This document shows positions 7,358 through 14,770 of a stretch of 42,836 bases of DNA, one piece after another. The first letter of the stretch is position 1; each line of letters opens with the position of its first letter. The notes beneath the pieces were generated by a model. It had not been told where the DNA came from. It searched no databases and was given only the letters and a program-made list of their open reading frames with translations. The stretch is from assembly GCF_000787855.1 (NCBI RefSeq), contig NZ_BBPQ01000005.1, positions 193,991 through 236,826 on the forward strand, written 5' to 3'. A program made the translations under genes and the position numbers. This stretch comes from Streptacidiphilus anmyonensis. Lineage in GTDB: Bacteria > Actinomycetota > Actinomycetes > Streptomycetales > Streptomycetaceae.

Positions 7358-8142
7358 TTGAGCCGGCTGGAGAGGACGATGCTGAGCAGGTGCAGTGCGG
7401 TCTGCAGCAGGGCGATCGCCGCGAGGACCGCCACCGCGAGGCGGGTGAAGAACAGGTCGCCGTGGACCGCGTCCGCGATGCCCGCCGCCAGGATGACCAG
7501 CGACGCCTCGACGCCGCCGATCAGGCGGTGGAACTTGAGCGCCGACGCGATCTTCCGTGCCTTGGCGACGCCCGCCGCGCGCGGGACCGACGCCGAGTCC
7601 TCGACGGCCGCCAGGCCGCGGCGGATCCTGGCGACGTCGACGAGGTCCGTCTCCGCCTTGATCAGGATCGCGCCGAGCGCGGCCAGGGTGCCGAGGAAGG
7701 CCCAGAGCCAGGCGCGCGCACCCTGCTGCTGGAACAAGTCCGCGGCACGCAGGCCGAAGCCGGTCAGCAGGGCCGCCTCGGAGAGGTAGTGGCCGATGCG
7801 GTCCAGGTAGACGCCGGTGGTGGAGGTCTGCTTGCGCCAGCGGGCGAGTTCCCCGTCGACGCAGTCCAAGCCGAGGTAGACCTGGATCAGCAGGGCGCCG
7901 AGGACGGCGCCCCAGAGGCCGGGCACCAGCAGCGCGGCCCCGGCCAGCACGCCGGCGGCCATCATCAGCCAGGTCAGCTGGTTGGGCGTGACCGGCGCGT
8001 CGACCAGGTGCCGGGTCACCCGCGAGGAGATCCGCCGCATGTAGAGGCGGCCGGCCCAGTGCTCGCCGGAGCGGCGGTCGAGCAGGCCCTCCGGGTGCGC
8101 GACGGCGCGGAACTCGGCGAGGGTCGGCTTGCCGGTCTTCAT
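7354..8142 (-). CDS. CDP-alcohol phosphatidyltransferase family membrane protein
   Basis: 262 residues. The family motif is plain at 93-118: D93-x2-D96-G97-x2-A100-R101-x8-G110-x3-D114-x3-H118. The last acidic residue of the usual D-G-x2-A-R-x8-G-x3-D-x3-D motif is His here. About six membrane segments follow the soluble N-terminus. The family joins a CDP-activated alcohol to a second alcohol; known uses are phospholipid headgroups and di-myo-inositol phosphate. ATG at 8142 is preferred over ATG at 8178: it falls 13 bases after the preceding stop and gives the compact TLAEFRAVAHPEGLLDRRSGEHWAGRLYMR start. Its substrate is presumably the CDP-alcohol made by the nucleotidyltransferase of this operon. 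Confidence 0.88.
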   Translation of the reverse strand: MKTGKPTLAEFRAVAHPEGLLDRRSGEHWAGRLYMRRISSRVTRHLVDAPVTPNQLTWLMMAAGVLAGAALLVPGLWGAVLGALLIQVYLGLDCVDGELARWRKQTSTTGVYLDRIGHYLSEAALLTGFGLRAADLFQQQGARAWLWAFLGTLAALGAILIKAETDLVDVARIRRGLAAVEDSASVPRAAGVAKARKIASALKFHRLIGGVEASLVILAAGIADAVHGDLFFTRLAVAVLAAIALLQTALHLLSIVLSSRLK

Positions 8143-8155
8143 GGCGGTGCCCCGC

Positions 8156-9217
8156 TCAGGAGCAGACGTCTTTGACATAGGAGGAGTACGCGTCCCGGAT
8201 GGCGGAGGGGGAGAGGTCGAGGTGTTCCAGGATGGTGTAGCGGCCCGGACGGGTCTGCGGCGCGAAGTGGACGGCCTGGACGAACTCCTCGTCGGAGAAG
8301 CCGATCTGGTCGGCCGCCACCGGCAGTCCGTGGCGTCGCAGGGCCTCGACCATCTGCCCCGCGACCGGCAGGTCGCCGCGCAGGTAGGTGGCGAACGCGG
8401 CGCCGAGGCCGCACTGCTCGCCGTGCTGCGCCTTGCGCTCGGGGTAGAGGATGTCGAGCGCGTGGTTGATCTCGTGGCACGCGCCGCTGGCGGGGCGGCT
8501 GCTGCCCGCGACGTTCATGGAGATGCCGGTGAGCACCAGCGCCTCGGCGAGCGCGACGAGGAAGTCGTTGTCGGCGATCGTGCCCGGGTGGCGCAGGATC
8601 GTCTCCCCGGCGGTGCGGGACATGGCGGCCGCGAGACCGTCCACGACCTCGCCGGTCTCGCGCTGCGACAGCTCCCAGTCCGCGATGCAGGAGATGTTGG
8701 AGACGGCGTCGCCGATGCCCGCGGCGACGTAGCGGGCGGGGGCCTGCCGGATGACGTCGAGGTCGACGATCATCGCGATCGGGCTGGGCACGCCGTAGGA
8801 GCCGCGGCCGGCGTCGTTGTCGAGCGTGGAGACCGGCGAGCACAGGCCGTCGTGGGCGAGGTTGGTGGCGACGGCGACGACGGGCAGGCCGACGCGGGCC
8901 GCGGCGTACTTCGCCACGTCGATGATCTTGCCGCCGCCGAGGCCGACGAGCGCGTCGTAGTGGCCGCCCTTGATCTGGTCGGCCAGCTTGACCGCCGCGT
9001 CGAGGGTGCCGTCCGCGACCGTGAACCAGGCCGCGCCCGGCAACTGCGGCGCAAGGCGTTCCCTCATCGCGGCGCCGGAGCCGTTGCTGACGGCGACGGC
9101 GATCCGCCCGGTGGAGGCGATGCCGGGGTTGGCCAGCACCTGGCCCAGGTGGTCGAGCGCGCCGCAGCGCACGTCGACCACCAGGGGCGAGGGGACCAGT
9201 CGGGTCAGTACCGGCAC
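8156..9217 (-). CDS. Iron-containing alcohol dehydrogenase family, sn-glycerol-1-phosphate dehydrogenase-like
   Basis: 353 residues, the usual length of the glycerol-1-phosphate dehydrogenase/AraM/dehydroquinate synthase-like group. GLGGGKIIDVAKYAA (92-106) is the NAD(P)-binding turn. GIGDAVSN places a metal-ligand Asp at D170, and ACHEINHALD (H248, H252) and QHGEQCG (H265) give the histidine ligands. Relatives reduce dihydroxyacetone phosphate to glycerol-1-phosphate or form similar polyol phosphates; which ketose phosphate is used here is unknown. Start GTG 9217 has GGGAG 6 bases upstream and overlaps the nucleotidyltransferase stop by 13 bases. It likely supplies the alcohol phosphate that is then activated to a CDP-alcohol. 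Confidence 0.88.
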   Translation of the reverse strand: MPVLTRLVPSPLVVDVRCGALDHLGQVLANPGIASTGRIAVAVSNGSGAAMRERLAPQLPGAAWFTVADGTLDAAVKLADQIKGGHYDALVGLGGGKIIDVAKYAAARVGLPVVAVATNLAHDGLCSPVSTLDNDAGRGSYGVPSPIAMIVDLDVIRQAPARYVAAGIGDAVSNISCIADWELSQRETGEVVDGLAAAMSRTAGETILRHPGTIADNDFLVALAEALVLTGISMNVAGSSRPASGACHEINHALDILYPERKAQHGEQCGLGAAFATYLRGDLPVAGQMVEALRRHGLPVAADQIGFSDEEFVQAVHFAPQTRPGRYTILEHLDLSPSAIRDAYSSYVKDVCS

Positions 9218-9960
9218 GCGATCTCCCGGCCGCGCGCGAGGTCGTCGTGGTTGTCCACCTCGACCCAGTCGACCTGACCGATGGACTGGACGTCGATCCG
9301 CAGGCCGCGGTCGATCATCTCCTGGTAGCCGTCCTCGTAGTACAGCTGCGGGTCGCGCTCGAAGGTGGCCTGCAGCGCGGAGGCCAGGTCGTCGGCGGCG
9401 GAGGGGTTGATCAGCGTGACGCCGATGTACTCGCCGGTCGCGTCGGCGGGGTCCATCAGCTTGGTGATGCGGCGGGCGCCCAGCTCGGGGTCGACCGTGA
9501 CCTTCATCTCCTCGTCGGCCAGCTTCTTGACCGTGTCGAGGGCGAGCAGAATGCCGGGCTGCCGGCCTTCGGCGGCGAGCTTGGCGTTGGCCTCCAGCAG
9601 GGTCCGCTCGACCGAGGCCGGGTGGATGGTGTCGCTGTTGGCGAGGATCACGCCCTCCTTGAAGAGGTCGCGCGCGCACCACACGGTGTAGCAGTTGTTC
9701 CAGGTCTCGGCCTTGGGGTTGTCCACCAGGTGCAGCGTGACGCCGTGGCGCCGCTCCAGCGCGGTCTTGCGCTCACGGATCGCGTCGGCGCAGTAGCCCA
9801 CGATGATCGCCACGTCGCGCATCTCCACCTCAGCGAAGTTGCGCAGGGTGATGTCGAGGATGGTCCGCTCGTCGTCCACCGGCACCAGCGCCTTGGGCAG
9901 GGTGTCGGTGTAGGGACGGAGGCGGCTGCCCGCGCCTGCGGCCGGAACAAGGCCGATCAT
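9205..9960 (-). CDS. Nucleotidyltransferase (phosphocholine/inositol-phosphate cytidylyltransferase-like)
   Basis: 251 residues with a Rossmann-like NTP-transferase fold: LVPAAGAGSRLRPYTDTLPKAL (4-25) carries the G-x-G-x-R nucleotide loop and catalytic Lys23; NNCYTVWCARDLF and ILANSDTIHP form the metal-binding core; WVEVDNHDDLARGREIACRY closes the protein as in LicC-like phosphocholine cytidylyltransferases and the activating half of inositol-phosphate cytidylyltransferase. There is no left-handed beta-helix, so it is not GlmU. It is the first gene of a four-gene operon and divergent from idi. I infer it forms a CDP-activated alcohol for the phosphatidyltransferase two genes down. Use of CTP is inferred from the family, not seen. 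Confidence 0.88.
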   Translation of the reverse strand: MIGLVPAAGAGSRLRPYTDTLPKALVPVDDERTILDITLRNFAEVEMRDVAIIVGYCADAIRERKTALERRHGVTLHLVDNPKAETWNNCYTVWCARDLFKEGVILANSDTIHPASVERTLLEANAKLAAEGRQPGILLALDTVKKLADEEMKVTVDPELGARRITKLMDPADATGEYIGVTLINPSAADDLASALQATFERDPQLYYEDGYQEMIDRGLRIDVQSIGQVDWVEVDNHDDLARGREIACRY

Positions 9961-10165
9961 GTGGATTCTCCAGGGATTGCCAGTGCGGTTTCACGTACGT
10001 TCACGAAGGGTTCGCCCCCACCCCATCGTGCCGATCATCATTGCGGACCTCGGCGTCGCGGGACAAGCCGCAGCAGATCCGGGGGCCTTTTGGGGCAGAC
10101 TGTACCTGGCCCGAGAGGGCGCTGTTGCTGACGCTGAACCGCGCGACCGACGCGAAAGGTGATCC

Positions 10166-10732
10166 ATGACCACCACCACCGTGACGACGACGGACGAGAT
10201 CCTGCTCGAGCTTGTCGACGAGCAGGGCCGGACGATCGGCACGGCGGAGAAGCTTTCCGCGCACCAGGCCCCCGGCCGGCTGCACCGGGCCTTCTCCGTG
10301 TTCCTCTTCGACGCGCAGGGGCGGATGCTGCTCCAGCAGCGGGCGCTCGGCAAGTACCACTCCCCCGGGGTCTGGTCGAACACCTGCTGCGGGCACCCCT
10401 ACCCCGACGAGCCGCCGTTCGTCGCCGCCGCCCGCCGCACGGCCGAGGAGCTCGGCGAGGCGCCGGTCCGGCTGGAGGCGGCCGGGACGGTGACGTACGA
10501 CCTTCCCGACGAGGCGTCCGGGCTGGTGGAGAAGGAGTACAACCACCTCTTCGTGGGTGCCGCCGCGACCGCGTTCATCCCGAACCCCGAGGAGGTCGGC
10601 GACACGGCGTTCGTGACCCCGGCGGAGCTGGCCGCGCTGCGCGCGGAGAAGCCGTTCTCGGTGTGGTTCGGCACGGTGCTGGACGCGGCGCTGCCGACGA
10701 TCCGCACGGCCTTCCCGGGCGCGGGCTGGTAG
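10166..10732 (+). CDS. idi: Isopentenyl-diphosphate delta-isomerase, type I
   Basis: 188 residues, a Nudix-fold type I IPP isomerase. It has RLHRAFSVFLFD (38-49), LLQQRALGKYHSPGVWSNTCCGHP (55-78) with the catalytic Cys75, the Nudix-like AAARRTAEELG, and the E-x-E metal/catalytic pair at E122/E124 in VEKEYNHLF. It interconverts isopentenyl and dimethylallyl diphosphate. GAAAGG lies 8 bases ahead of the ATG. It is divergent from the CDP-alcohol operon with 205 bp between starts, and followed by a good terminator, so it is monocistronic. Its position suggests a link between the divergent operon and isoprenoid lipids, but that is only inference. Confidence 0.95.
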   Translation: MTTTTVTTTDEILLELVDEQGRTIGTAEKLSAHQAPGRLHRAFSVFLFDAQGRMLLQQRALGKYHSPGVWSNTCCGHPYPDEPPFVAAARRTAEELGEAPVRLEAAGTVTYDLPDEASGLVEKEYNHLFVGAAATAFIPNPEEVGDTAFVTPAELAALRAEKPFSVWFGTVLDAALPTIRTAFPGAGW

Positions 10733-10749
10733 CCCCCTCGCACGTGCAC

Positions 10750-10782
10750 GAGCCCCGGCCCGCCGCGAGCGGACCGGGGCTC
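10750..10782 (+). terminator. Terminator of idi
   Basis: Perfect 9-bp stem GAGCCCCGG / CCGGGGCTC with a 15-base loop, starting 17 bases past the stop codon and followed by TTCT. Confidence 0.8.
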
Positions 10783-10915
10783 TTCTGGTGCCTGCGCCTC
10801 TGTGCCTGCGCCGTGCCGTGTGCCGGCGGCTCCGGACACTCCCCCGAGTGCGCCCGGCGACCGCCGCGCCTTCAGTGTTCGCTCCGGAGCCCTTTGAGGG
10901 CAAACGATTTGATGA

Positions 10916-10933
10916 GGCTCGAAAGGACGAGCC
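10916..10933 (-). terminator. Small hairpin after the antiporter gene
   Basis: GGCTCG-aaagga-CGAGCC, 24 bases beyond the antiporter stop on the minus strand and followed there by a relatively T-rich run (TCATCAAATCGTTTG). Confidence 0.5.
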
Positions 10934-10956
10934 AGCGACCCGGCGCGTGAGACGCG

Positions 10957-12057
10957 TCACGGATTGGCGGCCAGCACCAGGTACGCCGCCAGGATCGACA
11001 GGTGGACGCCGCCTTGCAGCGGCGTCGCGCGGCCGGGGACGACGGTGAGCGTGCCGACGATCATCGTGAGGGCCAGCAGGACCATGTGGGTCGGGTCGAG
11101 GCCGAGCACGAGGGGGCCGCTCAGCCACAGGGACGCGACGGCGACCGCGGGGACGGTGAGGCCGATGCTGGCCATCGCGGAGCCGAGCGCCAGGTTGAGG
11201 CTGGTCTGGACGCGGTCGCGGCGCGCGGCGCGCACCGCGGCGATGGTCTCCGGCAGGAGCACCAGCAGCGCGATGACCACGCCGACGACGGAGGCGGGCA
11301 GGCCCGCCGCGGCGACGCCCTTCTCGATCGTCGGGGACTCGACCTTCGCCAGTCCGACGACGGCGACCAGGGCGACGGCCAGCAGGCCGAGGCTGGTGAA
11401 CGCGTCGCGTCTGGTCGGCGGGTCGGCGTGCTCCTCGGACTCGATGACCACGCCTCCGCGCGTCATCGGCAGGAAGTAGTCGCGGTGCCGGACGGTCTGG
11501 GTCAGCACGAACAGGCCGTAGAGGGCGACGGAGGCGAGCGCCGCGAAGGTCAGCTGGGTGGAGTTGAACCGCGGGCCGGGCGTGCTGGTGGTGAAGCGCG
11601 GCAGGACCAGGCTCAGGGTGGCCAGGGTCGCGACCGTCGCCAGGGCGGCGCCGGTGCCCTCGCTGTTGTAGATCGCGACGCGGTGGCGCAGCGAGGTGAC
11701 CAGCAGGGAGACGCCGACGATGCCGTTGCAGGTGATCATGACCGCGGCGAAGACGGTGTCCCGGGCGAGGGTGGCGTTCTTGACCGGTCCGCCCGCCATC
11801 AGTGTGACGATCAGCGCCACCTCGATCGCGGTGACGGCGACGGCGAGGACGAGGGAGCCGAAGGGCTCGCCGACCTTGTGGGCGATCACCTCCGCGTGGT
11901 GGACGGCGGCGAGGACCGCGCAGGCGAGGAAGACCGCGACGACCGCGACCAGCACACCGGGAAGGGACCGCCCCCAGGTGGCGAGCAGCAGGAGCAACGC
12001 GAGCGCCGGGACGAAGACGGTCCAGGTTCGGGCGAACCGGCGCAAACGATCACTCAT
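10957..12057 (-). CDS. Ca2+/H+ antiporter (CaCA superfamily, ChaA-like)
   Basis: 366 residues with about eleven hydrophobic segments. The two conserved alpha-repeats are visible: GEPFGSLVLAVAVTAIEVALI (63-83) and LPETIAAVRAARRDRVQTSLNLALGSAMASIGLTVPAVA in the second half, both with the acidic residue that lines the ion path. A charged loop ESEEHADPPTRRD divides the halves. The family exports Ca2+ (and in some members Na+/K+) in exchange for protons at the cytoplasmic membrane. ATG at 12057 begins MSDRLRRFARTW just before the first membrane helix. It is divergent from the MarR-MFS operon and is likely transcribed alone. Confidence 0.92.
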   Translation of the reverse strand: MSDRLRRFARTWTVFVPALALLLLLATWGRSLPGVLVAVVAVFLACAVLAAVHHAEVIAHKVGEPFGSLVLAVAVTAIEVALIVTLMAGGPVKNATLARDTVFAAVMITCNGIVGVSLLVTSLRHRVAIYNSEGTGAALATVATLATLSLVLPRFTTSTPGPRFNSTQLTFAALASVALYGLFVLTQTVRHRDYFLPMTRGGVVIESEEHADPPTRRDAFTSLGLLAVALVAVVGLAKVESPTIEKGVAAAGLPASVVGVVIALLVLLPETIAAVRAARRDRVQTSLNLALGSAMASIGLTVPAVAVASLWLSGPLVLGLDPTHMVLLALTMIVGTLTVVPGRATPLQGGVHLSILAAYLVLAANP

Positions 12058-12149
12058 GGTCCGAGCTTGCCACAGCCCGACGCTCCGCCCGGGGCGACGG
12101 GCCGCGCCCGCTCCGGCGGCACATCGACAGAGAAACTCAACAGGCAAAC

Positions 12150-12177
12150 TTGCAATATACCCTGTCGAAGTCATACG
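12150..12177 (+). promoter_or_regulatory. Candidate promoter for the MarR-MFS-isochorismatase operon
   Basis: TTGCAA (12150-12155), 16 bases, CATACG (12172-12177). The -10 lies only 8 bases from the ATG at 12186, which would give a leaderless transcript; no ribosome-binding site is seen upstream of that ATG. Confidence 0.45.
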
Positions 12178-12188
12178 GTTGCGGTATG
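12172..12188. promoter_or_regulatory. Inverted repeat over the MarR start codon
   Basis: CATAC-N7-GTATG spans the putative -10 and the ATG at 12186. A second short dyad GCAA-AC-TTGC lies at 12144-12153. Both are possible autoregulatory sites of the MarR protein encoded immediately downstream. Confidence 0.45.
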
Positions 12189-12713
12189 CGACCGACAGGA
12201 ACAGCCGACGCCGCCGAGCTGGCGGTGGAACTGCACACCGTGCTCGGCCTGATCTCCCGCAGGGCTCGCGCCGCGACCGCGGCGACGGAGCTGACCGCCT
12301 CGCAGCGGTCCGTCGCCGCACGACTGCTCCGCGAGGGACCGGCCACCACGGCCGACCTGGCGCGGGCGGAGTTCGTGCGGCCGCAGTCGATGCGGATGAC
12401 GCTCGGCGCACTCGAGGAGCGCGGCCTGATCGCCCGCACGCCCCACCCCACGGACGGCCGCCAGGTCCTGGTCGAGTTGTCCGAGGAGGGCCGGGCGACC
12501 ATCGCCGGAATCATCACGGCCAAGCACGACTGGCTCACCTCCGCCATCGCGGGCGACCTCGACGCCGGTCAGCGCGCGGCCCTGGCCGCCGCCCTGCCCG
12601 TGCTGCGCACACTCGCCGGCGCGACGGGGAGCGAGGCAGCGGCCGAAAGAGCGGCCGGATCGGGGGCCGAACCGGCGGCCGAGACGCGGCCCGCGACGGG
12701 GGCCGAGGCGTGA
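12186..12713 (+). CDS. MarR-family transcriptional regulator
   Basis: 175 residues from the ATG at 12186. The winged-helix core reads ELTASQRSVAARLLREGPATTADLARAEFVRPQSMRMTLGALEERGLIARTPHPTDGRQVLVELSEEGRATI, with RPQSMRMTLGALEERG as recognition helix and DGRQVLVEL as wing. The tail is Ala/Glu/Gly-rich and disordered. Its stop overlaps the GTG of the MFS gene as GTGA, so it is translationally coupled to the exporter, the usual arrangement of an efflux repressor. A start at 12150 would add 12 residues but overlaps promoter-like sequence. Confidence 0.88.
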   Translation: MRPTGTADAAELAVELHTVLGLISRRARAATAATELTASQRSVAARLLREGPATTADLARAEFVRPQSMRMTLGALEERGLIARTPHPTDGRQVLVELSEEGRATIAGIITAKHDWLTSAIAGDLDAGQRAALAAALPVLRTLAGATGSEAAAERAAGSGAEPAAETRPATGAEA

Positions 12714-14113
12714 GCACCGAGGCCGAAGCCCGCGCTTCGCACTCCGTTCCCGTCGCGACGCAGGGCATACGCAAGCCGTTCAGCGGCACGATGATGGCGC
12801 CGCTGCTGCTCGGCGTGGCCCTGAACCCGATCAACTCGACGATGATCGCCACCGCTCTCGTCGCCGTGGGTCACGCCTTCGGCGTCGGCGTCGCCCAGAC
12901 GGCCTGGCTGGTGGCCAGCCTCTACCTGGCCAGTTCCGTCGGACAGCCGACCATGGGACGGCTCGCGGACCTCATCGGACCGCGCAAGGTCTTCCTCAGC
13001 GGGCTCGTGGTGGTGTTCGCGGCCGGACTGGTCGGCGCCCTCGCCCCGGCCTTCGGCTGGCTGATCGCCTCCCGCGTGCTGCTCGGCATCGGCACCTCCG
13101 CCGCCTACCCGTCCGCGATGGCCATGCTCCGCGCCGAGTCCCGGCGCACGGGCGTCGAGGCCCCGCGCACCGTCCTCGGCCGACTCTCGCTGGCCTCGCT
13201 CGCCAGCGCCGCGGTCGGACCCGTCCTCGGAGGCGCCCTGGCGGCGACCCTCGGCTGGCGGGCGGTGTTCGCCGTCAACATCCCGGCCGCCGTCATCGGC
13301 CTGCTGCTGGCGCTGCGCTGGGCTCCCGCCGACCCGCCGCGGCCGGCCGAGCGGGCGCGGATCAGCCTGGATCCGCCGGGCCTGCTGCTCTTCGCGGCGA
13401 CCATCGCCACGATGATGCTCTTCCTGATGGACCTGTCCCACCCGGACTGGCTGCTGCTGGCCCTCTCGGTGCTGCTCGGCGCCGCGCTGGTGGTCTGGGA
13501 GCTGCGGGCCGGGCAGCCCTTCCTCGACCTGCGCCTGCTGGGCCGCAGCCCCGGCCTGACCAGGACGTTCATCCGCAGCGGCCTGACCTACCTGGTGCTC
13601 TACTGCATGCTCTACGGCTTCTCGCAGTGGCTCCAGGAGTCGCACGGGCTCAGTTCCTTCCACGCGGGCCTGATCGCGCTGCCGATGTCGGTCACCGCCG
13701 CGGTCTTCTCGCTGCTCGGCGCGCGGACGAAGACGCTGCGCGTGCCGCTGGTCGCGCTCACGCTGCTGCTCGGCGCCGGATCGGCGATGCTGCTGCTCCT
13801 GGACGGTCGCACGCCGATCGCCGTGCTGGTGTTCGCCAGCACCGTCTTCGGAGTCGGTCAGGGCCTGGCCTCCAGCTGCAACCAGGCCGCCGTCTACGCC
13901 CAGGCGCCGGCCGACGGCACCGGATCGGCGGCCGGTCTCCAGCGCACCTCCGTCTACCTCGGCGCGATCCTGTCCTCCTCCGTGCTGGCCCTGCTCTACG
14001 GCTCCCGCGCCACGGACGGCGGACTGCACGCCATCGCCGCCGTGATGGTCGCGCTGTGCGGCGCGCTGCTGCTGTTCACCGTCGCGGACCGCGCCCTGCG
14101 CGCCGGCCGCTGA
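12710..14113 (+). CDS. MFS multidrug transporter (DHA2-like)
   Basis: 467 residues with roughly 13-14 hydrophobic segments. Motif A between helices 2 and 3 is GRLADLIGPRKVFLSG, and the motif C-like LASAAVGPVLGGALAATLGWRAVFAVNIPA in helix 5 marks proton-driven drug exporters. The GTG at 12710 overlaps the MarR stop codon. DHA2 members export antiseptics, dyes or antibiotics, and this one is probably induced when a ligand releases the MarR protein. The substrate cannot be read from sequence. The isochorismatase-like gene follows after 44 bases with its own ribosome-binding site. Confidence 0.92.
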   Translation: MSTEAEARASHSVPVATQGIRKPFSGTMMAPLLLGVALNPINSTMIATALVAVGHAFGVGVAQTAWLVASLYLASSVGQPTMGRLADLIGPRKVFLSGLVVVFAAGLVGALAPAFGWLIASRVLLGIGTSAAYPSAMAMLRAESRRTGVEAPRTVLGRLSLASLASAAVGPVLGGALAATLGWRAVFAVNIPAAVIGLLLALRWAPADPPRPAERARISLDPPGLLLFAATIATMMLFLMDLSHPDWLLLALSVLLGAALVVWELRAGQPFLDLRLLGRSPGLTRTFIRSGLTYLVLYCMLYGFSQWLQESHGLSSFHAGLIALPMSVTAAVFSLLGARTKTLRVPLVALTLLLGAGSAMLLLLDGRTPIAVLVFASTVFGVGQGLASSCNQAAVYAQAPADGTGSAAGLQRTSVYLGAILSSSVLALLYGSRATDGGLHAIAAVMVALCGALLLFTVADRALRAGR

Positions 14114-14157
14114 ACGCTTCCCGACAACCCGGATTCCGAACGCCCGAAAGGCTCCTG

Positions 14158-14703
14158 ATGACCGCCACCACGCTCGACCCGACCACCGCGCTGATCATGA
14201 TCGACCTGCAGAAGGGCATCACGGCCTTCGCGGCCGACCACGGCGTGGACGAGGTGCTCGCCAACTCCGAGAAGCTCGCCACCGCGTTCCGCGAGCGCGG
14301 CCTGCTCGTCGTCCACGTCAACGTCACGGGCGGTGCCCCGGGCCGCACCTCCTTCTCGCGGCCGCCGCGCGAGCTTCCCGCCGACTGGGCCGAGCTCGTC
14401 CTGCCGGTCGAGGACGGCGACGTCACCGTCACCAAGCAGACCTGGGGCGCGTTCCACGGCACCGGCCTCGACGCGGCCCTGCGCGAGCGCGGCGTCACCC
14501 AGGTGGTCATCACGGGTGTCGCGACCAGCATGGGCGTCGAGTCCACGGCCCGCGCGGCCCACGAGCACGGCTACCACGTGACCATCGCGTCCGACGCGGT
14601 CACCGACATGGACCCGGTTTCGCACGACCACAGCCTCGCCCGCGTCTTCCCGAAGCTCGGCGAGACGGGGACGACGGCGGAGCTGATCGCCCTTCTGGGC
14701 TGA
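14158..14703 (+). CDS. Isochorismatase-like (cysteine hydrolase fold) protein lacking the nucleophilic Cys
   Basis: 181 residues with the isochorismatase-like fold: TALIMIDLQKGITAF with the conserved Asp, VTVTKQTWGAFHGTGLDAALRERG with the conserved Lys, and VVITGVATSMGVESTARAAHEHGY. In amidases of this fold (nicotinamidase, N-carbamoylsarcosine amidase) the position after ATNI/ATSM is the catalytic Cys; here it is Gly. That resembles true isochorismatases, which work without Cys, or an inactive protein. GAAAGG precedes the ATG. It is third in the MarR-MFS operon, so it may act on the compound that is exported. Confidence 0.88.
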   Translation: MTATTLDPTTALIMIDLQKGITAFAADHGVDEVLANSEKLATAFRERGLLVVHVNVTGGAPGRTSFSRPPRELPADWAELVLPVEDGDVTVTKQTWGAFHGTGLDAALRERGVTQVVITGVATSMGVESTARAAHEHGYHVTIASDAVTDMDPVSHDHSLARVFPKLGETGTTAELIALLG

Positions 14704-14706
14704 CGC

Positions 14707-14770
14707 GCTGACCCGCCGTCACGACGTCGTGGGCATGCCTGGGGCCTGCCCAGGACGTCGTGGGGTCAGC
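14707..14770. terminator. Large bidirectional nested hairpin between convergent genes
   Basis: Three nested arms: GCTGACC/GGTCAGC outside, CACGACGTC/GACGTCGTG in the middle (14720-14762), and TGGGCA/TGCCCA inside. It lies between the isochorismatase stop (14703) and the SDR stop (14766) and can end transcription from both sides. Confidence 0.85.

Noticed and set aside
8156-9217. Dehydroquinate synthase or glycerol dehydrogenase as the identity of the iron-containing dehydrogenase
   Set aside because: Length and the GIGDAVSN/CHEINHAL/QHGEQC ligand pattern fit the glycerol-1-phosphate dehydrogenase/AraM-like group better, and no shikimate or glycerol-use genes are nearby.
12569-14029. A 486-codon frame antisense to the MFS transporter
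   Set aside because: Gln/Glu/Arg-rich translation with no domain; it is the reverse frame of a clear 14-helix transporter.
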